A stretch of DNA of 64,000 nt, taken from an uncultured Flavobacteriales bacterium (GTDB lineage Bacteria > Bacteroidota > Bacteroidia > Flavobacteriales_G > Salibacteraceae). The stretch spans positions 124,001 through 188,000 of the forward strand of contig CAKZKD010000005.1 of NCBI GenBank assembly GCA_937121175.1, written 5' to 3'. The notes below the pieces were generated by a model that saw nothing but the letters and a program-made list of their open reading frames with translations, had not been told where the DNA came from and did no database searches. A program made the position numbers and the translations under genes. This document shows, in pieces, positions 25,278 through 34,060 of this stretch (its first letter is position 1; each line of letters begins with the position of its first letter).

Positions 25278-25872
25278 TTATTTCCTCTACTCTAAGAAAT
25301 GATGGACATCCACTGGCCACCTTGAAAAAATATCTAAAGTCCATTCCATTTTGAAGTCGAATATCAACTTCAATATTGTACTCCTTTTTTTTTAAAATAT
25401 CTTCAACATGAAAATATTCAGTTAGTGTTTTACAAAACTCTTGTTCTTGATCCTCAGTAATAACCGCAATATTATATTCATTAATGCTACTGAGAATCTC
25501 AGGAAAAGGCAAATCTTTCAATTCAGACAAAAGAAATGGCGATTTATCTTTTATATTTTTTAGTTCCAAAACGGTAGATTTAATAATTATGGCAGTACCT
25601 TGAAGAACTACAATCGGATGGATGGCATGAAAGTATGATGCCAAATCATAACTTTTCAACTTTTTCAAAACTAAAACAGGCAAGTACCTATTCAACTCCA
25701 ATTGTGCACTGTGCTCAAGTCTAGTGGTTAATTTCCTGTTGTGATAACCATTATAAATTCCTTGCAGAACTGCAACAATTGCTGTTAATACTGCTGCAAT
25801 CGCTGTCCACTTTTCCCAACCTCCAGAATGTCCGTAACCCCTAATTTCCTCAAAAAAATGAAACTCAAACAT
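25267..25872 (-). CDS. single-pass membrane protein of unknown function
   Basis: 201 residues. One transmembrane segment lies at about 22-44 (KWTAIAAVLTAIVAVLQGIY), followed by a mixed soluble domain of about 150 residues with no recognised motif. It starts 2 bases after the folA stop and overlaps the alkD-like gene by 11 bases, so it is translated within that operon. The locally AT-rich sequence and unknown family raise the possibility of a late insertion into the operon. No function can be assigned. Confidence 0.7.
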   Translation of the reverse strand: MFEFHFFEEIRGYGHSGGWEKWTAIAAVLTAIVAVLQGIYNGYHNRKLTTRLEHSAQLELNRYLPVLVLKKLKSYDLASYFHAIHPIVVLQGTAIIIKSTVLELKNIKDKSPFLLSELKDLPFPEILSSINEYNIAVITEDQEQEFCKTLTEYFHVEDILKKKEYNIEVDIRLQNGMDFRYFFKVASGCPSFLRVEEINVL

Positions 25873-25874
25873 GC

Positions 25875-26375
25875 TTATTTTCTAGTATAAATAACCACCT
25901 CAGCTGGCAACGGTTCTACGTCTAATAAAAATTTGGTTTGTCGCTCCCATACTTTTTCATCAATTACCGGAAAAAAGGTGTCAGCATCAAACAATGCAGC
26001 AACATGGGTTACGTACATTTTATCTACAAGGCCTTTTTCGAGGCACTCCTCGTAAATTTGGCCACCACCGATAACAAAAACTTCTTTTTCGCCTGTGCCT
26101 TTTGCAAATGCCAATGCTTCTTCAATGCTGTGAAAAATTTCGGTTTCCTCTTCAGCTGTATATTCCTTGTTTCTTGTAACCACAATGTTGGTTCTGTCTG
26201 CCAAGGGTCGAAATTTAGGCGGAATGGATTCGTAATTTTTTCTGCCCGTTATTATGCAATGGTTTGTGGTTGTTTCTCTAAAATAACGCATATCGACAGG
26301 AAGGTGCCACAACAGCTGGTTATCTTTTCCAATACCATTATTTTCATCAATGGCCACTATTATGGAGCGAATCAT
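25875..26375 (-). CDS. folA: dihydrofolate reductase
   Basis: 166 residues with the DHFR signature: [25 protein letters not shown], shown here in parts as [11 protein letters not shown] and LLWHLPVDM, then [11 protein letters not shown] and [13 protein letters not shown]. It reduces dihydrofolate made by ThyA back to tetrahydrofolate with NADPH. Its start overlaps the thyA stop by 4 bases, so the two are translationally coupled. Confidence 0.97.
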   Translation of the reverse strand: MIRSIIVAIDENNGIGKDNQLLWHLPVDMRYFRETTTNHCIITGRKNYESIPPKFRPLADRTNIVVTRNKEYTAEEETEIFHSIEEALAFAKGTGEKEVFVIGGGQIYEECLEKGLVDKMYVTHVAALFDADTFFPVIDEKVWERQTKFLLDVEPLPAEVVIYTRK

Positions 26376-27166
26376 ACCGAAACCTCCGCTTTTATATGAG
26401 GATGTGGCTCGTAATTCACCAACTCGAAGTCTTCGAATTTAAAATCGAAAATATTTTTCACCTCTGGGTTTATTTTTAATTGCGGTAAAGGCCGTGGTTC
26501 TCGCGTCAATTGCAATTTTGCCTGTTCAATGTGATTGTTATATAGATGTACATCTCCGAATGTGTGCACAAAATCTCCTGGCTCTAAGTCACAAACCTGC
26601 GCCATCATTACTGTGAGCAGTGCATACGAAGCAATGTTAAAGGGTACACCTAAAAAAGTATCGGCACTTCGTTGGTATAATTGACAAGATAATTTTCCGT
26701 CGGCCACATAAAACTGAAACATGGTGTGACACGGCGGTAAGGCCATATCCTCAATAAACTCACAGTTCCAAGCACTGACCATAAGTCGTCTAGAATTTGG
26801 GTTGGTTTTAATCATTTCAACCAAGCGTGAAATTTGGTCAACACTTTCACCGGTTGATGTTGGCCAGCTTCTCCATTGATAACCGTACACAGGACCAAGG
26901 TCTCCGTTTTCATCTGCCCATTCATCCCAGATTCGAACGCCATTATCTTTAAGGTATTTGATGTTAGTGTCACCGCTCAAAAACCAAAGCAATTCGTGAA
27001 TAATGGAACGGAGGTGCAATTTCTTAGTTGTACAAACTGGGAATCCTTCACTAAGATCGAATCTCATTTGGTAACCAAAACAGCTCAACGTTCCTGTACC
27101 TGTTCTATCACCCTTCTGGGTACCATTCTCTAAAATGTGATCTAAAAGCTTTAAGTATTGCTTCAT
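26372..27166 (-). CDS. thyA: thymidylate synthase
   Basis: 264 residues, exactly the usual size for ThyA. The catalytic Cys is in [54 protein letters not shown] and [12 protein letters not shown] are all conserved. It converts dUMP to dTMP using methylene-tetrahydrofolate and produces the dihydrofolate that FolA recycles. It is the first gene of thyA-folA-unknown-alkD-like. Confidence 0.98.
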   Translation of the reverse strand: MKQYLKLLDHILENGTQKGDRTGTGTLSCFGYQMRFDLSEGFPVCTTKKLHLRSIIHELLWFLSGDTNIKYLKDNGVRIWDEWADENGDLGPVYGYQWRSWPTSTGESVDQISRLVEMIKTNPNSRRLMVSAWNCEFIEDMALPPCHTMFQFYVADGKLSCQLYQRSADTFLGVPFNIASYALLTVMMAQVCDLEPGDFVHTFGDVHLYNNHIEQAKLQLTREPRPLPQLKINPEVKNIFDFKFEDFELVNYEPHPHIKAEVSV

Positions 27167-27298
27167 TTTTACATGCTTTTTGTAATGAACAAATTAACGT
27201 TTTACCGCATGAATTCGACTTGATTTTTAAGGGTAATTACCAACAGATAATACACACCATGATTAAAGATTAGTGGAAAGTAGTTAGTTTTTATTCCA

Positions 27299-27336
27299 TA
27301 AAAAAAGCCCTTCAACTCATGGGAGAAGAAGGGCTT
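27299..27336 (-). terminator. terminator after the DUF1573 gene
   Basis: AAGCCCTTC (27305-27313) and GAAGGGCTT (27328-27336) form a 9-bp stem. On the minus strand the stem is followed by a T run (A run at 27299-27306 on the plus strand). Confidence 0.8.
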
Positions 27337-27357
27337 CTATAAAATATTGTAAGTATC

Positions 27358-27804
27358 CTAGTTCGCTTTGGGCGCCATTGGAGAGGCATCTTTCGTTGGC
27401 GCTGCATTAGCAGGTTTAGGAGCAATGTTTCCTTTGATACGAATAACCTTTGTTGGGTTATCAATTGCGTTAGAGGTAATCGTAACCGACTTGTTAATCG
27501 GACCTAAACGGTTTGAATCGTACTTAACCTTTATAGAAGCAGACTTGCCTGGAGCGATTGGCTCTCTAGGCCATGAAGGAACAGTACAACCACAAGAACC
27601 TCTAGAGTTAGAGATAATCAATGGTTCGTTGCCTGTGTTTGTGAATTTGAACTCATACACTGCAGGTTCTCCTTGCACTAACTCACCATAATCGTGAACA
27701 TCTTTTTCAAATTCTACTTTAGCACCGCTTTCAATATCCAATTGTGCATTTGCGCCAAAAACTCCCATTAGTGCAACAAAAGTTGCGATGATTGTAGTTT
27801 TCAT
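27358..27804 (-). CDS. exported DUF1573 protein
   Basis: 148 residues. A signal peptide (MKTTIIATFVALMGVFGANA) is followed by one DUF1573 domain with DVHDYGELVQGEPAVYEFKF, the conserved SRGSCGCTVPSWP Cys pair, and IKVKYDSNRLGPINKSVTI. The fold is an immunoglobulin-like ASH/MSP type. The C-terminal 20 residues are Pro/Ala/Lys rich. The family is very common in Bacteroidota and its role is not established; the CGC motif may bind metal or form a disulfide. Confidence 0.9.
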   Translation of the reverse strand: MKTTIIATFVALMGVFGANAQLDIESGAKVEFEKDVHDYGELVQGEPAVYEFKFTNTGNEPLIISNSRGSCGCTVPSWPREPIAPGKSASIKVKYDSNRLGPINKSVTITSNAIDNPTKVIRIKGNIAPKPANAAPTKDASPMAPKAN

Positions 27805-27830
27805 AATTTCTTGTTTTTAAGTTTACTCAA

Positions 27831-27838
27831 CAAATGTA
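27831..27838 (-). promoter_or_regulatory. -7 element for the DUF1573 gene
   Basis: On the minus strand TACATTTG fits TAnnTTTG, about 27 bases before the ATG at 27804. A TTTAG about 18 bases further upstream may serve as -33. Confidence 0.5.
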
Positions 27839-28038
27839 GATTGATTTCTAAGCACTAAATAGTCTTTAACAAATCATTAACCTGAGCTCTTTGTGCCTCG
27901 GGATTTCTAAAAATCTGCAAAACCGGGTTCATACTAGTTCACTACTTTCACTTTTGGTAATCAACTTTATTGCTTAATTACCTATCCAACTGTTCAAAGT
28001 ATTTTACTTTTATCTGCGTAACCCATAAAACATACAAG

Positions 28039-28854
28039 ATGGATTTTGAAAAGCCAATACAAGAAGGATACGAATTTAACGGTAGTGAAATTGTTTCAGA
28101 AGCATGGTCAATGTTCAAGAAGCATGCAGGGTCTTTTTTAGGCGCAACCATTCTGTTTCTCATTATCTATTTGGTTCTTGCTGTAATTCCATTGATAAAC
28201 GTTTTTTCAGTCTTCGTTCTAGGGGCATTGTACGCGGGATACCTGGTTTATGCAGGAAATATGAAAACCGGCAATCAAAAAATGTCCGATTTTTTTTCAG
28301 GGTTTACCCACATTGGGCAAATTGCACTGTACTATCTCGTTTTTTTCCTAATGATACTTCCGCTTTTTGCCATTTTATTCAGCGTTTTGATTCCCTTTGA
28401 GTTGCTTGGTGCCTTAATGTCTGGATCTATAACACCCGATGAGTTTGGGGCGGAATTCGCTGCTGGTCTCTTCTCCGCGGGCAATATGGGAAAATTGATT
28501 GGAACGTATTTAGTTGTAATGATTATTATGCTCTATCTATCAATTTCGTACGCCATGACTTTGCCATTGATTGTAAACGGTAAGCTCGGTTTTTGGAAAG
28601 CTATGGAAACGAGCAGGAAAACGGTAGGTAAAAAGTTTTTTAGCTTTTTCGGATTCTATCTCGTTTATGGCATTTTAGCCATGCTATTTATGATTGTTAC
28701 TATTGGGTTTGGCTTGTTTATTCTTTATCCAATGATGTTTCTAGTTTCCTACGTCATGTATGACAAAATTTTTGACCCTAGTACTGGAATGGTGGACGAA
28801 ATAGAAAACTTTGGAGCTGGTTCTGTAGATATTAACAGTGAGTCTCAAGAGTAA
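28039..28854 (+). CDS. multi-pass membrane protein
   Basis: 271 residues from ATG at 28039 (MDFEKPIQEGYEFNG); the frame remains open upstream but without start support. After a 30-residue acidic lead it has five or six hydrophobic segments, such as FLGATILFLIIYLVLAVIPL, YYLVFFLMILPLFAILFSVL and FFGFYLVYGILAMLFMIVTI. The layout, with a repeat of about 90 residues containing Lys-Ala-Met-Glu-x-Ser-Arg-Lys (KAMETSRKTVGKKFF), resembles a Bacteroidota membrane family related to DUF975/YciC proteins. The C-terminus is acidic and cytosolic. Function unknown. It is convergent with the DUF58 gene, 6 bases away. Confidence 0.75.
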   Translation: MDFEKPIQEGYEFNGSEIVSEAWSMFKKHAGSFLGATILFLIIYLVLAVIPLINVFSVFVLGALYAGYLVYAGNMKTGNQKMSDFFSGFTHIGQIALYYLVFFLMILPLFAILFSVLIPFELLGALMSGSITPDEFGAEFAAGLFSAGNMGKLIGTYLVVMIIMLYLSISYAMTLPLIVNGKLGFWKAMETSRKTVGKKFFSFFGFYLVYGILAMLFMIVTIGFGLFILYPMMFLVSYVMYDKIFDPSTGMVDEIENFGAGSVDINSESQE

Positions 28855-28860
28855 TCTAAA

Positions 28861-30186
28861 TTAAATAACTCCCTTAGATTTTAGTTCAAGGTATTTGTTA
28901 ATTGTATTCAACGAAAGCTCTTCCGGTGCAGTTATGATGGAATAAATACCTTCTTTTTTGAGTTCAATTGCCATTCCTTCTTTTTCTAAAACCTGTTTCT
29001 CGGCCAAGGCTTGGTCGAAAAATTCTTTATTTCCATTCACCTTTGAATTGGCAAGTTCTACAACCTCCTTATTCTCAAATAGAATTAAAATCAACACGTG
29101 ATATTTGGCTAAGGCTTTAAGATATGGCATTTGACGTTCGAGCGAAACGCTTGACTCAAAATTCGTAAATAACATAAAAAGACTTCGCCTTTTAATTCTG
29201 GTTCTTACGTTTTTGAGCAAGCGTAAATAATCGGTCTCCTTATTTCGGTTTTGCTGTTTGTACAGTTCTTCGGTAATGTTGTTAATCTGGGTTTTTCCGT
29301 GATTTGCATCCAAAAAAGTACCGATTAAATTTGAGAAGGTAATTAAGCCTGCCTTGTCACCTTTTCGTAGGGCTATGCCAGCCATAACCAGTGCCGAGTT
29401 AATCGCATAATCAAACAGCGCCATTCCATTAAATGGCATTTGCATCATTCTGCCTTTGTCAATTAGGAGATATATGTTCTGTGCTTTTTCATCGTCGTAA
29501 TGGTTCACCATTAACGACTCTTTTCTTGCAGTTGCTTTCCAGTTTATTCTTCTATAATCGTCTCCTCTTACGTATTCTTTAATTTGTTCAAATTCAGTTA
29601 CGCCACCTAATTGTCTTATTTTTTTTACTCCAACTTCCTTCAACCGATTGTTAAGCGCCAAAAACACATATTTTTTGTATTGAATAAATGATGGATAGAC
29701 TTTACAAACGCGTTCGTTATCAAACGTAACTTGTTTGCTCACCAAGTTTAACGGAGTAAAAACCAACACATGCGATTTACCAAACGCATACTCTCCCCTA
29801 CTCAATGGTTTTATATACTCTTCAATCTGTATTTCAAACTCTAACGAATTCCGGTCACTTTGAATGCGCCTTTCTCTCAATTGCAGCTGCACTGGAAATT
29901 CATCAATCAGCACCAATTTTGATTTGAAAGGCAGCAGCCCACTTACTAAATACCGAACTAGATTATTGTCTCCATTCGAAAGTTTATCGTCAACAATACG
30001 CTCAAACTTCAAAGTCCAATTAATGCCAAACAACCAATAAACATCTACTACAACCAGTACAATAAACGCTACAAATGCAATTTTGGCAACCGCTAGTACT
30101 GTTGGAAATGCAAAACCAAAACTGAATAATGCTACGAGTGCAAATACGTAGTACACAAAATTGATATGAAAATTGAATTGCTTCAA
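28861..30186 (-). CDS. DUF58 domain protein
   Basis: 441 residues. Two transmembrane segments at the N-terminus (about 8-55) precede a beta-rich region. The DUF58 signature is YVRGDDYRRINWKATARKES, followed by a von Willebrand A-like domain with YLLIDKGRMM and VMAGIALRKGDKAGLITFS. It lies 2 bases after the MoxR ATPase gene, the usual pairing in which MoxR is thought to act as a chaperone for the vWA-like partner. In Bacteroidota these clusters have been linked to envelope stress, for example the BatA-E-type loci, but this one lacks Bat proteins. Confidence 0.92.
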   Translation of the reverse strand: MKQFNFHINFVYYVFALVALFSFGFAFPTVLAVAKIAFVAFIVLVVVDVYWLFGINWTLKFERIVDDKLSNGDNNLVRYLVSGLLPFKSKLVLIDEFPVQLQLRERRIQSDRNSLEFEIQIEEYIKPLSRGEYAFGKSHVLVFTPLNLVSKQVTFDNERVCKVYPSFIQYKKYVFLALNNRLKEVGVKKIRQLGGVTEFEQIKEYVRGDDYRRINWKATARKESLMVNHYDDEKAQNIYLLIDKGRMMQMPFNGMALFDYAINSALVMAGIALRKGDKAGLITFSNLIGTFLDANHGKTQINNITEELYKQQNRNKETDYLRLLKNVRTRIKRRSLFMLFTNFESSVSLERQMPYLKALAKYHVLILILFENKEVVELANSKVNGNKEFFDQALAEKQVLEKEGMAIELKKEGIYSIITAPEELSLNTINKYLELKSKGVI

Positions 30187-30188
30187 GA

Positions 30189-31178
30189 CTAACGCGGCAC
30201 TTCTACTGACTCAATAATCGCTTTAATTACGTCCGTTGTCAACTTACCTTCAATCTCTTTTTCGGGTGTTAGTACGATTCTGTGACTAAGTACCGGATAG
30301 GTTACTGCTCTAATGTCATCAGGAGTCACAAAATCTCTACCTCGGATAGCTGCCAAGGCTTTTGAGGCTTTTAAAATTCCTATTGAACCTCTTGGCGAAG
30401 CTCCCAAATAAAGTTGCTCATCTTGGCGGGTTTTATTCACCAATTCAGCAATATACGCAATCAGTTTCGAGTCAATTTTTATGTTCTGAATGTCTTTTTT
30501 AAATTTCAACAATTCCGCTTTACTCAAAACTGGTTTTACATCGCTCAAATCCTTATTGATCGTGTTATTGGATGTCCATTCTAGAATAATTTTTTCTTCT
30601 TCTAAAGTTGGATAATTCACATCAATTTTAAAAAGAAAACGGTCTAACTGTGCTTCTGGCAATTGGTAAGTACCTTCATGTTCAACAGGGTTTTGAGTAC
30701 CCAGCACTATAAATGGTTGCTCGAGAGTATGCGTAACTCCATCCAAACTAACTTGGCCTTCTTCCATACATTCGAACAAAGCAGCTTGTGTTTTTGCAGG
30801 TGCTCGGTTAATTTCATCGATTAGAACAACATTGCTAAAAATTGGCCCTTTTTTAAATTCAAAATCGTTCAACTTAGCATTGTAAATGAAGGTACCTGTT
30901 ACATCAGACGGCATTAAATCTGGCGTAAACTGAATCCTAGAAAAAGCAGCATCTATGATGGAGCTTAACAGCCTGGCGGTGTAGGTTTTTGCAACTCCCG
31001 GAACGCCTTCGATTAAAATATGACCATCGCTCAATAAACCAACAAGCATTAACTCTACTAATTGATGCTGACCAACTAGTTTTTTACCGATTTCGGCTTT
31101 TATCAATTCAATTTTTTGAAACAGCTCGTTTTCTGTATTTGGAATCGGAAAATCTGGTGGTAACGCTTCTTCTGACAT
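30189..31178 (-). CDS. MoxR-family AAA ATPase
   Basis: 329 residues. Walker A GVPGVAKT lies in HILIEGVPGVAKTYTARLLS, Walker B in VVLIDEINRAPAKTQAALFE, sensor 1 in FIVLGTQNPVEHEGTY, and the arginine finger region in PEAQLDRFLFK. Sensor 2 is near LGASPRGSIGILKASKA. MoxR ATPases remodel vWA-containing partners. It sits between the DUF4350 and DUF58 genes on the same strand with gaps of 5 and 2 bases. Confidence 0.96.
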   Translation of the reverse strand: MSEEALPPDFPIPNTENELFQKIELIKAEIGKKLVGQHQLVELMLVGLLSDGHILIEGVPGVAKTYTARLLSSIIDAAFSRIQFTPDLMPSDVTGTFIYNAKLNDFEFKKGPIFSNVVLIDEINRAPAKTQAALFECMEEGQVSLDGVTHTLEQPFIVLGTQNPVEHEGTYQLPEAQLDRFLFKIDVNYPTLEEEKIILEWTSNNTINKDLSDVKPVLSKAELLKFKKDIQNIKIDSKLIAYIAELVNKTRQDEQLYLGASPRGSIGILKASKALAAIRGRDFVTPDDIRAVTYPVLSHRIVLTPEKEIEGKLTTDVIKAIIESVEVPR

Positions 31179-31183
31179 AATAT

Positions 31184-32425
31184 TTATTTAAATAATTGTA
31201 TAATCTGATTGTATTCTGCAAACATGTTTTTATTAGGCTCACTTTGAGCTAACAATGCATGATAAAGCACAAATAGTTTTTTTATTCTACTCTCAGGAAT
31301 CGAACTATAACCAGCTAACTGAACAGCCAACTCATTGTCGATTTTGTTGGTGTTGATTCTATGTTTCCTTTTGAAATTGTGTAACAAATAATCCATTTTG
31401 TACCTAACCACAATTTTCTGGTCATTATTTTTGTACAATAAGTCACTCAGCAAGTACACGTATTTCAAATTTCTATTCTTTTTAATGGTTTGTAAAGGGG
31501 TTGATTTTTCTACTCGGCGAATCTGGAAGACTAAAAACAGAGTCAGACCAATAAGCAGTGTATAAAAAGCCCATGTTAGTGACTCCTTACTGTGAATAAA
31601 CTTAAGAACGGAAGGGCTTTTTGTATCGTAATGGCTTATGTTCAATTGCGTAAAGTAATACGTATCCTCATCAGGCAAACTCAACATTTCGGCCTTTGCA
31701 ATTTCCTTGTTTTGATTTAGAATAAAATGATTTCCGAAAATGTAAGGATGCAAGTTAAATATGGCTTTTCCATCCCCTCTTTCAATGGCAATTTTAAACA
31801 CCCTACCATTCGAATACCTACCTAAAACCTCAGCATCATCGGGGTAAACTTTAAAATAATTGAACACTGTTGCGGAATCTGGACGAGACCTCAACTCTTC
31901 TGAAAAAACAGCTTCTATATTTTTCTTCTCCAGCAACTCTTCATCCGAAATACTTTCTGTTTCTACTTCAAACTCCCTCTGAACAACATTACTTAGCCCT
32001 GTAGTAGCGATATAAACCGTATTTCCGGAACTCACATGCAATAACAACAGCTCGGTATCGTACTCAGTGGCGTTTAAGAAATTAGTGATTCCAACCAAAT
32101 TAAAATCAGCATCTTCATCAGTAAAATATGCCAGTTCGGTTGCATTAAGTGCTTCTTCCAATTCTAAGGTGTCAACACTTTCAAGGTAAGCACCGTGTGG
32201 GTCAAAATCAGTTTTAAGAAATGGCTTTACTGTACTGTGTGGAAAGAAGTGGCGTAGCTGAGCATGGAATATTTTTGTTCCATAGGGTTCTACCGAAAGC
32301 CTCCTAAAATCCGCCCCCCAATGAATCGGTCTAGGCTGAAATAATTGAAATATAACTCCCCCGGCAAAAAACAGGATAACTAAAGCCCCTATTCCCACGA
32401 CAATATTTCGAATCCATTTATTCAT
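31184..32425 (-). CDS. DUF4350 membrane protein
   Basis: 413 residues. It has a transmembrane helix at about 7-27 and another at about 285-305 (AFYTLLIGLTLFLVFQIRR). The first half carries the DUF4350 type of extracellular domain, with GADFRRLSVEPYGTKIFHAQ near the start and an alpha/beta fold with YFTDEDADFNLVGI. The C-terminal cytosolic part of 110 residues is helical. The gene is part of the MoxR cluster and overlaps the preceding DUF4129-like gene by 8 bases. The role is unknown. Confidence 0.82.
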   Translation of the reverse strand: MNKWIRNIVVGIGALVILFFAGGVIFQLFQPRPIHWGADFRRLSVEPYGTKIFHAQLRHFFPHSTVKPFLKTDFDPHGAYLESVDTLELEEALNATELAYFTDEDADFNLVGITNFLNATEYDTELLLLHVSSGNTVYIATTGLSNVVQREFEVETESISDEELLEKKNIEAVFSEELRSRPDSATVFNYFKVYPDDAEVLGRYSNGRVFKIAIERGDGKAIFNLHPYIFGNHFILNQNKEIAKAEMLSLPDEDTYYFTQLNISHYDTKSPSVLKFIHSKESLTWAFYTLLIGLTLFLVFQIRRVEKSTPLQTIKKNRNLKYVYLLSDLLYKNNDQKIVVRYKMDYLLHNFKRKHRINTNKIDNELAVQLAGYSSIPESRIKKLFVLYHALLAQSEPNKNMFAEYNQIIQLFK

Positions 32426-33101
32426 CGTGGGTATTCAGTTTTATTCTCTCGCTGTAAAACAAGTTCCAAACCGATTCGTTTACAGGATAATCACCGTACA
32501 ACACCCAATCACTTATCGAACTTATGTAGCTAAATTTTGATTTTAGCTCTACTGGTAACTCTACTTGGTATTCTGAATTTGTTTTCTCTTTATGGAGTTC
32601 AATAATCTCCTTGTCGTTCAATAAATAAATAGCCGATAAAAATGAATATCGAATGGCCGAGCGATAATCTTCTTTTTCTAATGCCTCCCTAACCATTGCC
32701 TCCAATGATTCATAGGTGTGTTCAGCTAAATCTATTTCTTCATTGCCTAAAGAAATAACTGAGCCTGACTTTTGAATGTCAACATCCGTTATACTATTGT
32801 TTTTACCGATTTTGATGAGGTAAATAATTATCAAAATCAATAACCCAATTAGTAGTGCGTATCCTACCCAAGATCCAAAAATCTTTGAAAGGAATTTCAA
32901 TACAGGAATTAGAAATTTAAAGAAGGGATTTTCTTGCTGTTCAATGGTCCGATTGTAATCGTAGTTTTCATTTTGAGCAGCTTTGTCCAGTAGTTCTTGA
33001 TTATAACCGCGCTCATCGGTTTCATTCGGAATTTCCTCCGTATTGCACGAAACAAGTGAGAAGAGAATACATCCGATAATTAAAAACAATCTGAACGGCA
33101 T
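32418..33101 (-). CDS. DUF4129-like membrane-anchored lipoprotein
   Basis: About 227 residues from the ATG at 33101 (MPFRLFLIIGCILFSLVSC): Cys19 is a lipobox cysteine followed by Asn-Thr-Glu-Glu. A transmembrane helix at about 77-98 (VGYALLIGLLILIIIYLIKI) precedes a cytosolic domain with YESLEAMVREALEKEDYRSA and IRYSFLSAIYLLNDKE, typical of the DUF4129 C-terminal helical region. The start codon overlaps the SpoIIM stop in TAATG, so translation is coupled. The TTG start further upstream at 33152 would destroy the lipoprotein signal and is rejected. Confidence 0.78.
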   Translation of the reverse strand: MPFRLFLIIGCILFSLVSCNTEEIPNETDERGYNQELLDKAAQNENYDYNRTIEQQENPFFKFLIPVLKFLSKIFGSWVGYALLIGLLILIIIYLIKIGKNNSITDVDIQKSGSVISLGNEEIDLAEHTYESLEAMVREALEKEDYRSAIRYSFLSAIYLLNDKEIIELHKEKTNSEYQVELPVELKSKFSYISSISDWVLYGDYPVNESVWNLFYSERIKLNTHDE

Positions 33102-34060
33102 TAGTGCTCTAGTTTTTTTCGTAACACAATTGGCAGAACAACAAAATACCAAAGGATAAAACCAAGTGAACTCAGAATAATAAATAGCTTTACATAGTTC
33201 GACGCCTCGGTTAATCGAGTGATATAACTTTCTAAAAACCCAGCAATTACAAACAAAGGAATGGTTCCCATAAATATTTTAAAGGCATCTTTCGCGTGCT
33301 TAACCAAAGAGTCTATCCGGCTGTAAGACCCTGGAAAAAGAAGGCTTCTGCCTACTACAACTCCAGCGGTTCCAGCTATCACAATACTGCTAATTTCCAA
33401 CATACCGTGAATCCAAATACTTAAAAATGATTCTAAAAACAGACCTTCTCTCACAAAAAAATACTGGAATGCTCCAAGCATAATTCCATTAAAAAACAGG
33501 TAATACAATGAACCGATTATTAGAATAATTCCACTGGCAAACGTCTTAGTTGCAACGCTAATGTTATTGATGGTTATTGCGAAAAACATTGTTTCTGAGC
33601 TTTGACTTTTATATATGGCCATAGGGTCGCCAGACTCAATATTTTCTAGCGTTAAATCTACATAAGCATCACCCAAGATAACACGTGGATAGGTTTCGTC
33701 AAAATGCGTCGAAAAAGCACCAATAAATACACTAAAAGCGAAAAACAAAGAGACCAACAAGAAGGTTTTGTGTTGCCTTCCCATAGCCAAGGGTATTTCC
33801 TTTGCCCAATAGTTCCAAATACTTCTGAGATTCAACTTTTTGGTATGCGCAATTTTCTGAAAAACACCAATGCTTAGCGAGTTTAAATAACTGGTGACAA
33901 CACTTTTGGGGTAATGCGTTCTTGCATAAGACAAGTCGTCGGTAAGTTCAATAAGTAATCGACTCGTTTCTTCTGAATCTACCTTGCTCTTTTTATCGAG
34001 AACCTTTTCGACCTTTTTCCACTTGTGCTCATTTTGATTAAGAAAAGTTGCCTCTCGCAT
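33101..34060 (-). CDS. SpoIIM-family (stage II sporulation protein M) membrane protein
   Basis: 319 residues. The N-terminus MREATFLNQNEHKWKKVE is characteristic of the Bacteroidota SpoIIM group. Five or so transmembrane helices follow, including LLVSLFFAFSVFIGAF, the segment TFASGIILIIGSLYYLFF, and IWIHGMLEISSIVIAGTAGV with the conserved HGxxE (His-Gly-Met-Leu-Glu). Despite the name the family is widespread in non-sporulating bacteria and is often clustered with RDD and MoxR genes, as here. It is the first gene of the minus-strand operon and is divergent from the RDD gene. Confidence 0.92.
   Translation of the reverse strand: MREATFLNQNEHKWKKVEKVLDKKSKVDSEETSRLLIELTDDLSYARTHYPKSVVTSYLNSLSIGVFQKIAHTKKLNLRSIWNYWAKEIPLAMGRQHKTFLLVSLFFAFSVFIGAFSTHFDETYPRVILGDAYVDLTLENIESGDPMAIYKSQSSETMFFAITINNISVATKTFASGIILIIGSLYYLFFNGIMLGAFQYFFVREGLFLESFLSIWIHGMLEISSIVIAGTAGVVVGRSLLFPGSYSRIDSLVKHAKDAFKIFMGTIPLFVIAGFLESYITRLTEASNYVKLFIILSSLGFILWYFVVLPIVLRKKLEH

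Noticed and set aside
28861-34060. Sporulation function from the SpoIIM name
   Set aside because: The family is widespread in non-sporulating bacteria, and no other sporulation gene is present.
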